Origin: Brachypterus glaber
Lineage: Eukaryota; Arthropoda; Insecta; Coleoptera; Kateretidae
Direction of reading: 5' to 3'
Length of the DNA: 64,000 bases
Assembly (NCBI GenBank): GCA_958510825.1
Contig: OY294046.1
Span: forward strand, 6,388,595-6,452,594
The position numbers were made by a program, and so were the translations under genes. Under the pieces are notes generated by a model that worked only from the letters and a program-made list of their open reading frames with translations, ran no database searches and was not told the DNA's origin. This document shows, piece after piece, positions 49,001 to 58,979 of the stretch. The number at the start of each line of letters is the position of its first letter. Position 1 is the stretch's first letter.

Positions 49001-50606
49001 GGCCTTATCAGTTTTTTGTCCCAAACTTTTTTCTGTGTAACTTTTTTGCAATTTTATTTTTGAAATATGATTCCTCACGTCAAAATACATAAAAAAGGTA
49101 CTCTTGTTGTAATACTATAGGATTAACCGTTTTCGAGAAAAGTTCATTTGAAGGTGAAATTTCACAGTTCGAGGACAAAAAATTAAATACTAAAATGTCG
49201 AATACCAAAATTTTAATGATGCAATGTTATTCTACAACAAAAACTAAGAAAAAAAGTTTCCATACATGTAGGTCAAAAAAACGCTTTTAAAGCTAACATA
49301 GCCCTTTAAAAATGGTGCATATTTAGGAGACCATAGGTCCATTAGGATTGATTTTTGGAAGTACCTGTTTATGAGGTTTTTTTCTTAGTTTTTAATGTAC
49401 ATTCGCCCTGCATCATTAAAATGTTGGTTTTCAACATTTTAGTATTTAATTTTTCGTCCTCGAACCGTGGAATTTCACCTTCAAATGAATTTTTCTCGAA
49501 AACGGTTAATCCTACAGTATTACAACAAGAGTACCTTTTTTATGTATTTTGGCCTGAGGAATCATATTTCAAAAATAAAATTGCAAAAAAGTTACACAGA
49601 AAAAAGTTTGGGACAAAAAACTGATAAGCCACCCCCCGTTTCGCACACCCCTGGTTGAAATAAGTACACGAAAATAACACATAAAAACGGGCCTTGGTAG
49701 AATTAGTTGACGTGCAAAACCTCGTTGATATATCTCAAAGGGTTCCTGAGTTATTAAATAAAAACCGATTTTTTTAGCCACTTTCAAAGGGGCGTAGCTC
49801 CCTTATGACGTATTTTTAGACATATGTTTATAGGAACTTTTTGTCATATTTTATGATGTAGAATCATCTGTTAAAATTTCCGACCCTATTTCAAATACAC
49901 CGTGTATAGGGCTATAGCGACTTTAATACCGCTTTTTTTTCAGTAGATCCAAACGGCCGGAATCATGGCGACCACCGTTTTTTGATGTTTTAAAAAAAAA
50001 ATTTAAGGCAATTTTTTTTTTCTTTAAATATAAATAAACATACCTACAAAATTTTACAATAATATCTTTTTTCTTCCTATATATAAATATATTAATAAAA
50101 AAATATTTTTAAAATTTGAAGGTAGAAAGACTTCTTTTAAAAATTAAACAAGAACTTTAACACTTTAAAAAGTGCTATTCTTGTTTATTTTTTACAATTG
50201 TGGCGAAGGCGCTATCATTGATAAAAAGATTTTTTTCATTTATTTTTAATCCATTAAAAGAAGAAAGTATTCAGAAGTAACAAAACAACTTTTTCGCTCG
50301 GATTTGAGACTTAAACTAAATGTCCGAAAGGTACTGAGACGCGGAAATCCGTAGTTAGTCGGAGTTGGTAGAAATCACAAATTGCATAGTATCGAGGCAT
50401 AAAATCTACGCGGCGTAGACACGGCGCGCCGTGTCTATGGCAGAGGGCTAAAATGTGTATTTTCTTTTACAGTGTACGATTTAAGCCTCGCTTCATCTGG
50501 AGGGAATCCTAATCCATCAGAGAAGTCCAAATTGAAAGACGATCCGGAAAAAAACGAAAAGAAAACGGGTCCGTCTAAATCCAGCAGGAGAAATCAGCGT
50601 AAATAG
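37005..50606 (+). CDS. Gene 2: CPAP1-type cuticle protein with one peritrophin-A chitin-binding domain (four coding exons)
   Basis: Exons 37005-37061, 42698-42922, 47741-47930 and 50473-50606 join in frame (phases 0, 0, 1) to give 201 residues. Residues 1-17 are a signal peptide (MLSAVIAVSVCVCFSNA). An acidic Asn/Asp/Glu-rich linker follows. A ChtBD2/CBM14 domain covers about residues 64-131, with cysteines at 77, 93, 99, 110, 123 and 131 (spacing 15-5-10-12-7) and the expected aromatic residues (WRYY, DWWYN). The tail has a short Glu/Gln-rich helix (EREQQQLEEDQEN) and a Lys/Ser-rich basic end (RRNQRK). One such domain plus a signal peptide is the layout of insect cuticular proteins analogous to peritrophins, class 1 (family knowledge), which bind chitin outside the cell. 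The family letter cannot be set without alignment. The weakest link is the assignment of the small first exon; the domain itself is secure. Confidence 0.78.
37155..38360. mobile_element. Foldback element in intron 1 of gene 2
   Basis: AACACTAGGCAATACGG and TTTCTTGCCCCGATTGG at the left are mirrored by CCGATCGGGGCAAAAA and TTGTTGCCTAGTGTAATTA at the right. The middle is AT-rich with repeated TCTGCG/CCTCGAATTAG-type words in both orientations. Confidence 0.6.
38937..39420. mobile_element. Short element with ACTCAGAGAAAAATC ends
   Basis: ACACTCAGAGAAAAATCG at the left and GATTTTTCTGAGTGTAG at the right, plus subterminal TTGTAAAATCAA against TTGATTTTACAA-like matches. AT-rich inside, no ORF. The end type resembles 719-1140. 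39421-40540 is unassigned, with another TTTTCTGAGTGTGAG at 40245-40260. Confidence 0.55.
40545..40700. repeat. Hairpin with GC-rich core
   Basis: TATATACCAAGGTAGAGAAG pairs with CTTCTCTACCGTAG, then ATAGCC with GGCTAT, around CCCTAGCAGCGAGGG (about 40623-40638). The left end (ATTATATACCAAGG) resembles the start of family H (ATTTATATACCAAGG). Confidence 0.65.
41181..42032. mobile_element. TA-flanked inverted-repeat element, copy 2 (852 bp)
   Basis: The same CAGTGCGTGCATTAAGTCTG ends and body as 4931-5765, in the opposite sense, in intron 1 of gene 2. It has TA on both sides and a few small indels relative to copy 1. Confidence 0.8.
42304..42553. repeat. 250-bp foldback just upstream of gene 2 exon 2
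   Basis: ACGAACTAATAACTCTT (42304-42320) and CTAGAATA (42325-42332) are exactly inverted at 42525-42532 and 42537-42553. A central palindrome ACCAGTTACTGGT (42425-42437) sits on the dyad. The right arm ends 144 bases before the exon. Confidence 0.75.
42698..42922 (+). CDS. Gene 2 exon 2: acidic linker and first half of the chitin-binding domain
   Basis: Follows TTTATTTCAG and ends before GTAGGA in phase 0. Its 75 codons run from SNIANKGYN to ADIETDCQ and carry domain cysteines 1 and 2. The coding pattern stops abruptly at the donor, although the open frame continues to 43000. Confidence 0.85.
43625..43800. repeat. Hairpin with GC-rich core in intron 2 of gene 2
   Basis: TTGCTGTC and GGAAATAATTAC pair with GTAATTATTTCC and GACAGCAA around CCAGGGGCGATGCCCGG, with outer AT-rich arms. 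The rest of 42923-44890 is AT-rich and unassigned. Confidence 0.65.
44892..45673. mobile_element. AACGTT-rich inverted-repeat element, copy 2
   Basis: Reverse-orientation copy of 28897-29731, with the same crowding of AACGTT motifs near both ends. Confidence 0.7.
45674..45716. repeat. (CAATA)n, about eight units
   Basis: Pentanucleotide run replacing the expected end of the AACGTT-rich element. Confidence 0.9.
46196..46300. repeat. Inverted repeat with CGTTACGTAA ends
   Basis: CACGTTACGTAACG and GCGCGTTACGTAATA flank a pyrimidine-rich middle (CCCCTCCCCCTCCCCCCTG). A similar GCGTTACGTAATA is at 53803. Probably a decayed element. Confidence 0.45.
46756..47300. mobile_element. Hairpin element family H, copy 2 (reverse sense)
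   Basis: Runs from TTTTTGCACGACCAAAACTA to the GC-rich hairpin (CCCTCGCTCGCTACGCTCGC), which is cut short on the right. It lies about 440 bases before gene 2 exon 3. 47301-47740 contains a TTTTTTTAAGTACTCCCCCC stretch and AT-rich sequence. Confidence 0.82.
47741..47930 (+). CDS. Gene 2 exon 3: second half of the chitin-binding domain
   Basis: Follows TTGTCCACAG and starts at VFHVCETEYS. It carries cysteines 3-6 (HVCE, FVCP, LVCDWW, VNC) and a Glu/Gln-rich helix, ending in phase 1 before GTTCGT, a weak donor. A transposon copy begins only about 16 bases downstream. The frame stays open past the donor for 90 residues into that element. Confidence 0.85.
47946..48445. mobile_element. Hairpin element family H, copy 3 (reverse sense, hairpin missing)
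   Basis: Same orientation as copy 2. Starts about 16 bases after the exon 3 donor and ends AACAGCCAGTTTAGTCCC without the GC-rich hairpin. Confidence 0.82.
48728..49904. mobile_element. 1.17-kb foldback element (family F), copy 1
   Basis: Begins CAGGGTGTATTTGAAATAGG and ends CTATTTCAAATACACCGTG, with TA on both sides. The two halves are imperfect reverse complements (arms of about 550 bases). Frames such as the one starting MEVPVYEVFFLVFN repeat in every copy and strand and are not genes. Lies in intron 3 of gene 2. Confidence 0.85.
50318..50455. mobile_element. Fragment related to 2780-2910, with a 22-bp perfect palindrome
   Basis: AATGTCCGAAAGGTACTGAG to GGCAGAGGGCTAAAA matches the first copy. 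At 50416-50437 a perfect palindrome (TAGACAC, GGCGCGCC, GTGTCTA) has been added. The fragment ends 17 bases before gene 2 exon 4. Confidence 0.65.
50473..50606 (+). CDS. Gene 2 exon 4: basic C-terminal tail
   Basis: Follows TTTCTTTTACAG. Two bases complete a valine codon, then VYDLSLASSGG leads to a Lys/Ser-rich tail ending RRNQRK and TAG at 50604-50606. An ATTAAA that could serve in polyadenylation follows at about 50608, but no strong AATAAA is near. Confidence 0.75.
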
Positions 50607-50777
50607 ATTAAAATTTAATTCCCATTTTATGAGCAGATATTAAAAATTTATAGGAAAAAGTCATTTGTTCGATATTATTCATTGGCATTTATGAAAAATT
50701 TTATCTACTGATATCACAGGCCTACGAAAAAAAACCTGTCTTCGATTTCGATTTTAGTAGATTTTGGATGCTAATTA

Positions 50778-51131
50778 CTAAAAATAGTAGTTTTCGTAGT
50801 CCTTAGTGCACGAGAATTAAGTTTTTTTGACGAAGCGAAGTCAAAAAATTATTTGAGTGCACTAAGGACTTTACTTTACAGTCTAGACTCTTTAAAAATG
50901 TATATTTTAAAGAATTACCTGTGTTTAATTTTGACATTTCAAAATTTTATAAACGTCAAATGACTTTTGTCAAAATGAAAGCTATGTCTAATCGTTTGGA
51001 TAAATGAGTGTGCATAGTTGTCATTTCATTCAAATATGCGCTATGTACTCGTGCGATAGAAATATATCCTAACGAGGACATATAGTGAATATGCATTTTT
51101 CTTTATTTCGTGTATACTAGATCGTACAAAA
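50778..51131. mobile_element. Hairpin element, copy 2 of 7253-7657 (inverted)
   Basis: GTCCTTAGTGCAC (50799-50811) and GTGCACTAAGGAC (50857-50869) around GACGAAGCGAAGTC. The rest mirrors 7253-7530 with scattered differences. Starts about 170 bases after the stop codon of gene 2. Confidence 0.78.
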
Positions 51132-51373
51132 AATATTTTAAAACAAAACTGTCGTCCAGTTTTCCCAAAAAAAAATTGTTATTTTATGTAAGTAGATAAA
51201 TAATTTCAAAACAGATAGTAGGCATTTAACGTGTTTTTAATTATGCCTACTTAAATCTTTTAGTAATTCAAAGCCTTTAAATAAAGCTATAAGCCACACA
51301 TTATCTATTTTTGAAAATTTTATTTTAATGTAAAAATGCATTTATAACCAAATGTATTATCAATTACCTTGGA

Positions 51374-51798
51374 GTACACGGAAAGAAATTAGTGGGCTCT
51401 GCGCTATACATTATAAGATATTTGGTAACAGTGGCAAATTATAGTGATTTAAGCTATAGATTATAAGGGACACAATAACTAATAATGTTAAAAATAAATT
51501 GGAAACGATTATATTACAGACACGATTATATTTATTACAGGCACTATTATAAATTTACAGAAATTTTATTATATTATAAAAATTATTAGCACGGACAATA
51601 ATTAAATCTATTTAAGCTATAAATGCCATACTATTTGTTATATTTTATTATTCACTAAACAATTAAAATATTTCATATAAATTTTTACACTGACTGCCAT
51701 AATTGTAAGAGAAAACCTTGTATTTATATAATAAGCGATTATAATTTGCTTGGTATGTGCGTTATAGCGCTCCTAGCTATAATTTTTTTTTCCGTGTA
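51374..51798. mobile_element. Short element with TACACGGAAA ends
   Basis: GTACACGGAAAGAAATTAG at the left and TTTTTTTTCCGTGTAAATT at the right. Internal TATAGC/GCTATA and TTATAA motifs repeat in both orientations. 51799-52912 has nothing I can name. Confidence 0.5.
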
Positions 51799-52914
51799 AA
51801 TTAATTTTAATAAGGTTTTTTCTAAAAACGCAAAATATAAATAAAAATATAGGTCGTAGCCTTTTTACCTAAAGCTCTTTAACGTATTAAAAAAATGCAA
51901 AATTACTTAGTGTATAATATAATATATAATATTTAATTATGTTGTGATGAAATATGAAATAATTAACATAATTATTTTTTTTTAATTTTCAACTCGTGTT
52001 TTATGCAAAAATCGCACGACAGAAAAAAATAATAAATTCTATATTCGTAATCAGCAACCCAGAATCTACTAAAAAAAGTCATTAAATCTAACAATTGTTT
52101 TTTTACCCAATATTTGCAGGCCAGTGTTTTGGATACCGTCAACTAGGGTTACATTTATCCCCCTGACTTTATAAGGTCCCAACCGTTTCTTTCTCATAAC
52201 TTTTGTCGTGCTATTAGAGCATTTTAAAAAGCATTTTAAAAACCACTAGGAATACAAAACTAGTTAAACTGAAAAACAAAGTAAAAGCGTTCCACCTGTA
52301 ATAAAAAAATAAGTTAAATTGTAATAGACAAAATTGGCAGTCATTCTTCTGGAATTTTACTAAATGTGGTAAACTTCCGACATCAATACAGGTAAAATTC
52401 CAGTACCAATACAGGTAAAATCACAATTCCGGTACGGATTAAATATTACTTTTTTTATTTCACTAGTTCTAACTTAAAAAATATTATGATGAAGGTAACC
52501 CCAGTGGACGGTATAACACAGGGGTACAAAAAAAATATATGACATGTGACTATAATGTTTCTATGTGTTTTGGGCTGCTGAATCCGAATGCAGTGTCAGA
52601 ATTACCCATTCTTTTTTGTAAAAATGGTGAAAACAGGCCTAAATAAATAATAAAAATACCAGGGCGATGTTAAATTTCCAATTTGTAGTTCCTTTATTTA
52701 AAAAAAGCCATACTCAGCACTCTATTCTTTATAACGGGCCAAAACTATATAATGTTCTTCCTCTAGAAATCAGAACATAAAAAAATTCCACCTATTTAAA
52801 ACAAGAATATTTGGGTGTATTTCACACACAAGCTTGCTTAGGTGAGTTACCCACGAACCAGACATTTGTAATGTTATCTGTATCGTAGTGGTAAATAAAA
52901 TAACTTATATTATA

Positions 52915-53646
52915 CAGGGTGATCAGTAACTGCCATGCCAAAATTTACGAGGTGATTCTACATACAAAAATATGAAAAAAAGTTTCTATAAAGGTTGGTC
53001 CGTAAATGAGCCCTAAGGGAGCTACGGCCCTTCGAAGATGACGTATTGAATGGGAAACAAAAAAAAGCACCAATAAAATTTTAATGCTGCAGGGTGATTC
53101 TTCATTTAAAACTGAGCAAAAAAGTATTATACACCAAAACACCTAAATTTAATATTAAAGGAGTAATAGCCTTTTAAAAAGTAACGTTTTTGGTGGCACA
53201 AAATGTTACTTCCTCTTAATTGCATTTTTTTTTGATAACGGTTGCTCCTACAGTGTTACACTATATGATATTTTATATGTATTTTTACTCTAGAAATCTA
53301 TATTTTTTACAACAAATCCAAAAAACATACACATAGAAAAGTTTGGGGCAAAAATGTTTTAAGCCACATATATTTTGTCCGTCTGGGCACGCCTCTGGAT
53401 AAATTAAAAAAATAAATTAACATAAACTTATTGCCCTTATTAATACTAGTATACATGCAAAAGCTCGCCGCTCTAGCTTAAACGGTACCCGAATTATTAA
53501 TTAAAAACCTTATTTTTATTACAATTTTAAAGGGCCCTAGATCCCTTAGGGCTCATTTCCGGACCAACCTTTATAGGAACTTTTTTTATATTTTTGGATC
53601 TAGAAGCACCTCTTAAATTTTGGCATGCCAGTTATGGATCACCCTG
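52915..53646. mobile_element. TA-flanked CAGGGTGATCAGTAACTG element, complete copy (732 bp)
   Basis: Inverted ends CAGGGTGATCAGTAACTGCC and GGATCACCCTG, with TA at 52913-52914 and 53647-53648. Each half carries AAGGGAGCTACGG or its complement-like CCCTAGATCCCTTAGGG. It is the reference copy for remnants at 190-268 and 36211-36700. Confidence 0.85.
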
Positions 53647-54031
53647 TATTTATAATATAAATTTTATATATTTTATGTAATTTATAATAAATTTATTTAT
53701 TTTTTACTGGATTACTTAATATTATTAATGGTATTTTAACTAAAATTTAAATTTATAAAAATGAACAGTGGATGCAAATACAGGGAAAATGATCAAAATT
53801 TGCGTTACGTAATACTTGAACATTCCCTTATTTGTTAATAAATTATTACTAATAATTGCTATAAGTTCAAGCAACCGTTGCTAAATCACATCACACAATT
53901 TTTCCACGTTTATAAATCCATATTATTTGAGAAAAAAAAGAATTCCTTACAAAAAATAAAATTGAATAACGACCGACTGACCTAGAAGAAAATGACGAAA
54001 AGAATAGGGAACAGTCGTAATGTACATTATA

Positions 54032-55206
54032 CAGGGTGTATTTGAAATAGCGTAGGAAATTTTAACAGGTAATTCTACATGATAAAATATGACAAAAAGT
54101 TCCTATAAACATATGTCTAAAAATGCGTCATAAGGGAGCTACGCCCCTTTGAAATTGGCTAAAAAAATCGGTTTTTATTGAATAACTCAGGAACCCTTTG
54201 AGATATGTTAACGAGGTTTTGCACGTAAATTGATTCTAATAAGGCCCATCTTTGTATGTCATTTTCACGTACTTATTTAAACCAGGGGTGTGCGAAACGG
54301 GGGGGCCTTATCAGTTTTTTGTCCCAAACTTTTTTCTGTGTAACTTTTTTGCAATTTTATTTTTTAAATATGATTCCTCAGTTCAAAATACATAAAAAAG
54401 GTACTCTTGTTGTAATACTGTAGGATTAACCGTTTTCGAGAAAAGTTCATTTGAAGGTGAAATTTCACGGTTCGAGGACGAAAAATTAAATACTAAAATG
54501 TCGAAAACCAAAATTTTAATGATGCAGTGTTAATCTATATCAAAAACTAAGAAAAAAAGTTTCCAAACATGTAGGTCGAAAAAACGCTTTTAAAGCTACC
54601 ATAGCCCTTTAAAAATGGTGCATATTTAGGAGACCGTAGCTCCATTAGGATTGATTTTTGGAAGTACCTGTATATGAGGTTTTTTTCTTAGTTTTTAATG
54701 TACATTCGCCCTGCATCATTAAAATTTTAGTTTTCAACATTTTAGTATTTAATTTTTCGTCCTCGAACCGTGGAATTTCACCTTCAAATGAATTTTTCTC
54801 GAAAACGGTTAATCCTACAGTATTACAACAAGAGTACCTTTTTTATGTATTTTGAACTGAGGAATAATATTTCAAGAATAAAATTGCAAAAAAGTTACAC
54901 AGAAAAAAGTTTGGGACAAAAAACTGATAAGCCCCCCCCTGTTCGCACACCCCTGGTTGAAATAAGTACATGAAAATAACACATAAAAACGGGCCTTGGT
55001 AGGATTAGTTGACGTGCAAAACCTCGTTGATATATCTCAAAGGGTTCCTGAGTTATTAAATAAAAACCGATTTTTTTAGCCACTTTCAAAGGGGCGTAGC
55101 TCCCTTATGACGCATTTTTAGACATATGTTTATAGGAACTTTTTGTCATATTTTATGATGTAGAATCATATGTTAAAATTTCCGACGCTATTTCAAATAC
55201 ACCGTG
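54032..55206. mobile_element. Family F foldback, copy 2
   Basis: CAGGGTGTATTTGAAATAGC to AAATACACCGTG between TA dinucleotides; full length. Its right 730 bases belong to the first unit of the tandem duplication. Confidence 0.85.
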
Positions 55207-57032
55207 TATAGTAGAACGAATCAAAGTGAATAAATTAAAAATTTAATACCCTTGAAAAAAAGGTTTTTAAAAGTAAAATTAATTCGAGATTATTAATTCA
55301 TGCCCTTTATTAATTAGAGTTTTAATATACAGTGTGAGTCAAAAGTAGAACATTCAAGTTTTCTTAAATGATCTACGCCCATCAGCGATAAGTTAAATTG
55401 AATCATCTACACGGTGTATTTGAAATAGCGTCGGAAATTTTAACAGATGATTCTACATTATAAACTATGACAAAAAGTTCCTATAAACATATGTCTAAAA
55501 ATGCGTCATAAGGGAGCTACGCCCCTTTGAAAGTGGCTAAAAAAATCGGTTTTTATTTAATAACTCAGGAACCCTTTGAGATATATCAACGAGGTTTTGC
55601 ACGTCAACTAATCCTACCAAGGCTCGTTTTTGTGTGTTATTTTCATGTATTTATTTCAACCAGGGGTGTTCGAAACGGGGGGGGCTTATCAGTTTTTTGT
55701 CCCAAACTTTTTTCTGTTTAACTTTTTGCAATTTTATTTTTGAAATATGATTTAGGACGAAAAATTAAATACTAAAATGTCGAAAACCAAAATTTTAATG
55801 ATGCAGTGTTAATCTATATCAAAAACTAAGAAAAAAAGTTTCCAAACATGTAGGTCGAAAAAACGCTTTTAAAGCTACCATAGCCCTTTAAAAATGGTGC
55901 ATATTTAGGAGACCGTAGCTCCATTAGGATTGATTTTTGGAAGTACCTGTATATGAGGTTTTTTTCTTAGTTTTTAATGTACATTCGCCCTGCATCATTA
56001 AAATTTTAGTTTTCAACATTTTAGTATTTAATTTTTCGTCCTCGAACCGTGGAATTTCACCTTCAAATGAATTTTTCTCGAAAACGGTTAATCCTACAGT
56101 ATTACAACAAGAGTACCTTTTTTATGTATTTTGAACTGAGGAATAATATTTCAAGAATAAAATTGCAAAAAAGTTACACAGAAAAAAGTTTGGGACAAAA
56201 AACTGATAAGCCCCCCCCTGTTCGCACACCCCTGGTTGAAATAAGTACATGAAAATAACACATAAAAACGGGCCTTGGTAGGATTAGTTGACGTGCAAAA
56301 CCTCGTTGATATATCTCAAAGGGTTCCTGAGTTATTAAATAAAAACCGATTTTTTTAGCCAATTTCAAAGGGGCGTAGCTCCCTTATGACGCATTTTTAG
56401 ACATATGTTTATAGGAACTTTTTGTCATATTTTATGATGTAGAATCATATGTTAAAATTTCCGACGCTATTTCAAATACACCGTGTATAGTAGAACGAAT
56501 CAAAGTGAATAAATTAAAAATTTAATACCCTTGAAAAAAAGGTTTTTAAAAGTAAAATTAATTCGAGATTATTAATTCATGCCCTTTATTAATTAGAGTT
56601 TTAATATACAGTGTGAGTCAAAAGTAGAACATTCAAGTTTTCTTAAATGATCTACGCCCATCAGCGATAAGTTAAATTGAATCATCTACACGGTGTATTT
56701 GAAATAGCGTCGGAAATTTTAACAGATGATTCTACATTATAAACTATGACAAAAAGTTCCTATAAACATATGTCTAAAAATGCGTCATAAGGGAGCTACG
56801 CCCCTTTGAAAGTGGTTAAAAAAATCGGTTTTTATTTAATAACTCAGGAACCCTTTGAGATATATCAACGAGGTTTTGCACGTCAACTAATCCTACCAAG
56901 GCTCGTTTTTGTGTGTTATTTTCATGTATTTATTTCAACCAGGGGTGTTCGAAACGGGGGGGGGCTTATCAGTTTTTTGTCCCAAACTTTTTTCTGTTTA
57001 ACTTTTTTGCAATTTTATTTTTGAAATATGAT
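54475..57032. repeat. Recent tandem duplication, unit 1279 bp
   Basis: 54475-55753 and 55754-57032 are nearly identical, with only a handful of substitutions and homopolymer length changes seen. Each unit joins the right part of one family F element, a 200-base linker (TAGTAGAACGAATCAAAGTG to ATTGAATCATCTACA) and the left part of the next element. The breakpoint at 55753 falls inside an element (GAAATATGATT joined to AGGACGAAAA). Confidence 0.88.
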
Positions 57033-57860
57033 TCCTCCGGTCAAAATACATAAAAAAGGTACTCTTGTTGTAATACTGTAGGATTAACCGTTTTCGAGAA
57101 AAATTTATTTGAAGGTGAAATTTCAGGGTTCGAGGACGAAAAATTAAATACTAAAATGTTGAAAACCAAAATTTTAATGATGCAGGGCGAATGTACATTA
57201 AAAACTAAGAAAAAAACCTCATATACAGGTACTTCCAAAAATCAATCCTAATGGAGCTATGGTCTCCTAAATATGCACCATTTTTAAAGGGCCATGGTAG
57301 CTTTAAAAGCGTTTTTTCGACCTACATGTATGGAAACTTTTTTTCTTCGTTTTTGATGTAGAATAACATTGCATCACTAAAATTTTGGTTTTCGACATTT
57401 TAGAATTTAATTTTTCGTCCTCGAACCGTGGAATTTCACCTTCAAACCAATTTTTCTCGAAAACGGTTAATCCTGCAGTATTACAACAAGAGTACCTTTT
57501 TTATGTATTTTGACCTGAGAAATCATATTTCAAAAAATTGCAAAGAAGGTACACAGAAAAAAGTTTGGGACAAAAAACTGATAAGGCCCCCCCGTTTCAC
57601 ACACCCCTGGTTTAAATAAGTACGTGAAAATGACATACAAAGATGGGCCTTATTAGGAATTATTCACGTGCAAAACCTCGTTAATATATCTCAAAGGGTT
57701 CCTGAGTTATTAAATAAAAACCGATTTTTTTAGCCACTTTCAAAGGGGCGTAGCTCCCTTATGACGCATTTTTAGACATATGTTTATAGGAACATTTTGT
57801 CATATTTTATCATGTAGAATCATCTGTTAAAATTTCCGACGCTATTTCAAACACACCGTG
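56689..57860. mobile_element. Family F foldback, copy 3
   Basis: CACGGTGTATTTGAAATAGC to AAACACACCGTG, full length, overlapping the end of the second duplicated unit. The linker follows again at 57861-58063. Confidence 0.85.
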
Positions 57861-58063
57861 TATAGTAGAAAGAATCAAAGTGAATAAATTAAAAATTTAA
57901 TACCCTTGAAAAAAAGGTTTTTAAAAGTAAAATTAATTCGAGATTATTAATTCATGCCCTTTATTAATTAGAGTTTTAATATACAGTGTGAGTCAAAAGT
58001 AGAAAATTCAAGTTTTCTTAAATGATCTACGCCCATCAGCGATAAGTTAAATTGAATCATCTA

Positions 58064-58407
58064 CACGGTGTATTTGAAATAGCGTCGGAAATTTTAACAG
58101 ATGATTCTACATTATAAACTATGACAAAAAGTTCCTATAAACATATGTCTAAAAATGCGTCATAAGGGAGCTACGTCCCTTTGAAAGTGGTTAAAAAAAT
58201 TAGGAATTATTCACGTGCAAAACCTCGTTAATATATCTCAAAGGGTTCCTGAGTTATTAAATAAAAACCGATTTTTTTAGCCACTTTCAAAGGGGCGTAG
58301 CTCCCTTATGACGCATTTTTAGACATATGTTTATAGGAACTTTTTGTCATATTTTATCATGTAGAATCATCTGTTAAAATTTCCGACGCTATTTCAAATA
58401 CACCCTG
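58064..58407. mobile_element. Family F foldback, internally deleted (344 bp)
   Basis: Both termini are present (CACGGTGTATTT and AAATACACCCTG). The centre is lost, with AAAGTGGTTAAAAAAAT joined to TAGGAATTATTCACGTGC. Confidence 0.85.
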
Positions 58408-58494
58408 TATAAGCGATCTTATTGTTCATGTAAGTTTTAAGTATTTAAAAAGTTAACAGTTTAATCAGACACAGTTATACTGTAATCAGTCAAC

Positions 58495-58968
58495 CAGTTA
58501 TACTTTAACCAGGGGTGTGCGAAACTGGGGGCCTTATTAATTTTTTGTCCCAAACTTTTTTCTGTAACTTTTTTGTAATTTTATTTTTGAAATATAATTC
58601 CTCAGGTCAAAATACATAAAAAAGGTACTCTTGTTATAATACTGTAAGGATAACCGTTTTCGAAAAAAAATCATTTGAAGGTGAAATTTCACGGATTTTA
58701 TTTACAAAAAAGTTACAAAGAAAAGAGTTGGGACAAAAAGTATATGAAGGTAGCATACGAAGATGGGCCTTATTAAGGTTAGTTTACATTCAAAACCTCG
58801 TTGCTGTACCTCAAAGCCATCCTGAGTTATTAAATAAAAACCGAATTTTTTAGCCACTTTCAAAGGGGCTTAGCTCCCTTACGACGCATTTTTAGATATA
58901 TTTTATAGGAACTTTTCCAGTCCAAACCCCTTAAAACTAATGACATAATTTACTGGACATCCTGTATA
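58495..58968. mobile_element. Diverged family F relative ending GGACATCCTGTA
   Basis: Starts mid-element (ACCAGGGGTGTGCGAAACTG) and ends TTTACTGGACATCCTGTATA, like the fragment at 32067-32286. Confidence 0.65.
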
Positions 58969-58979
58969 GTTTTAGTATA

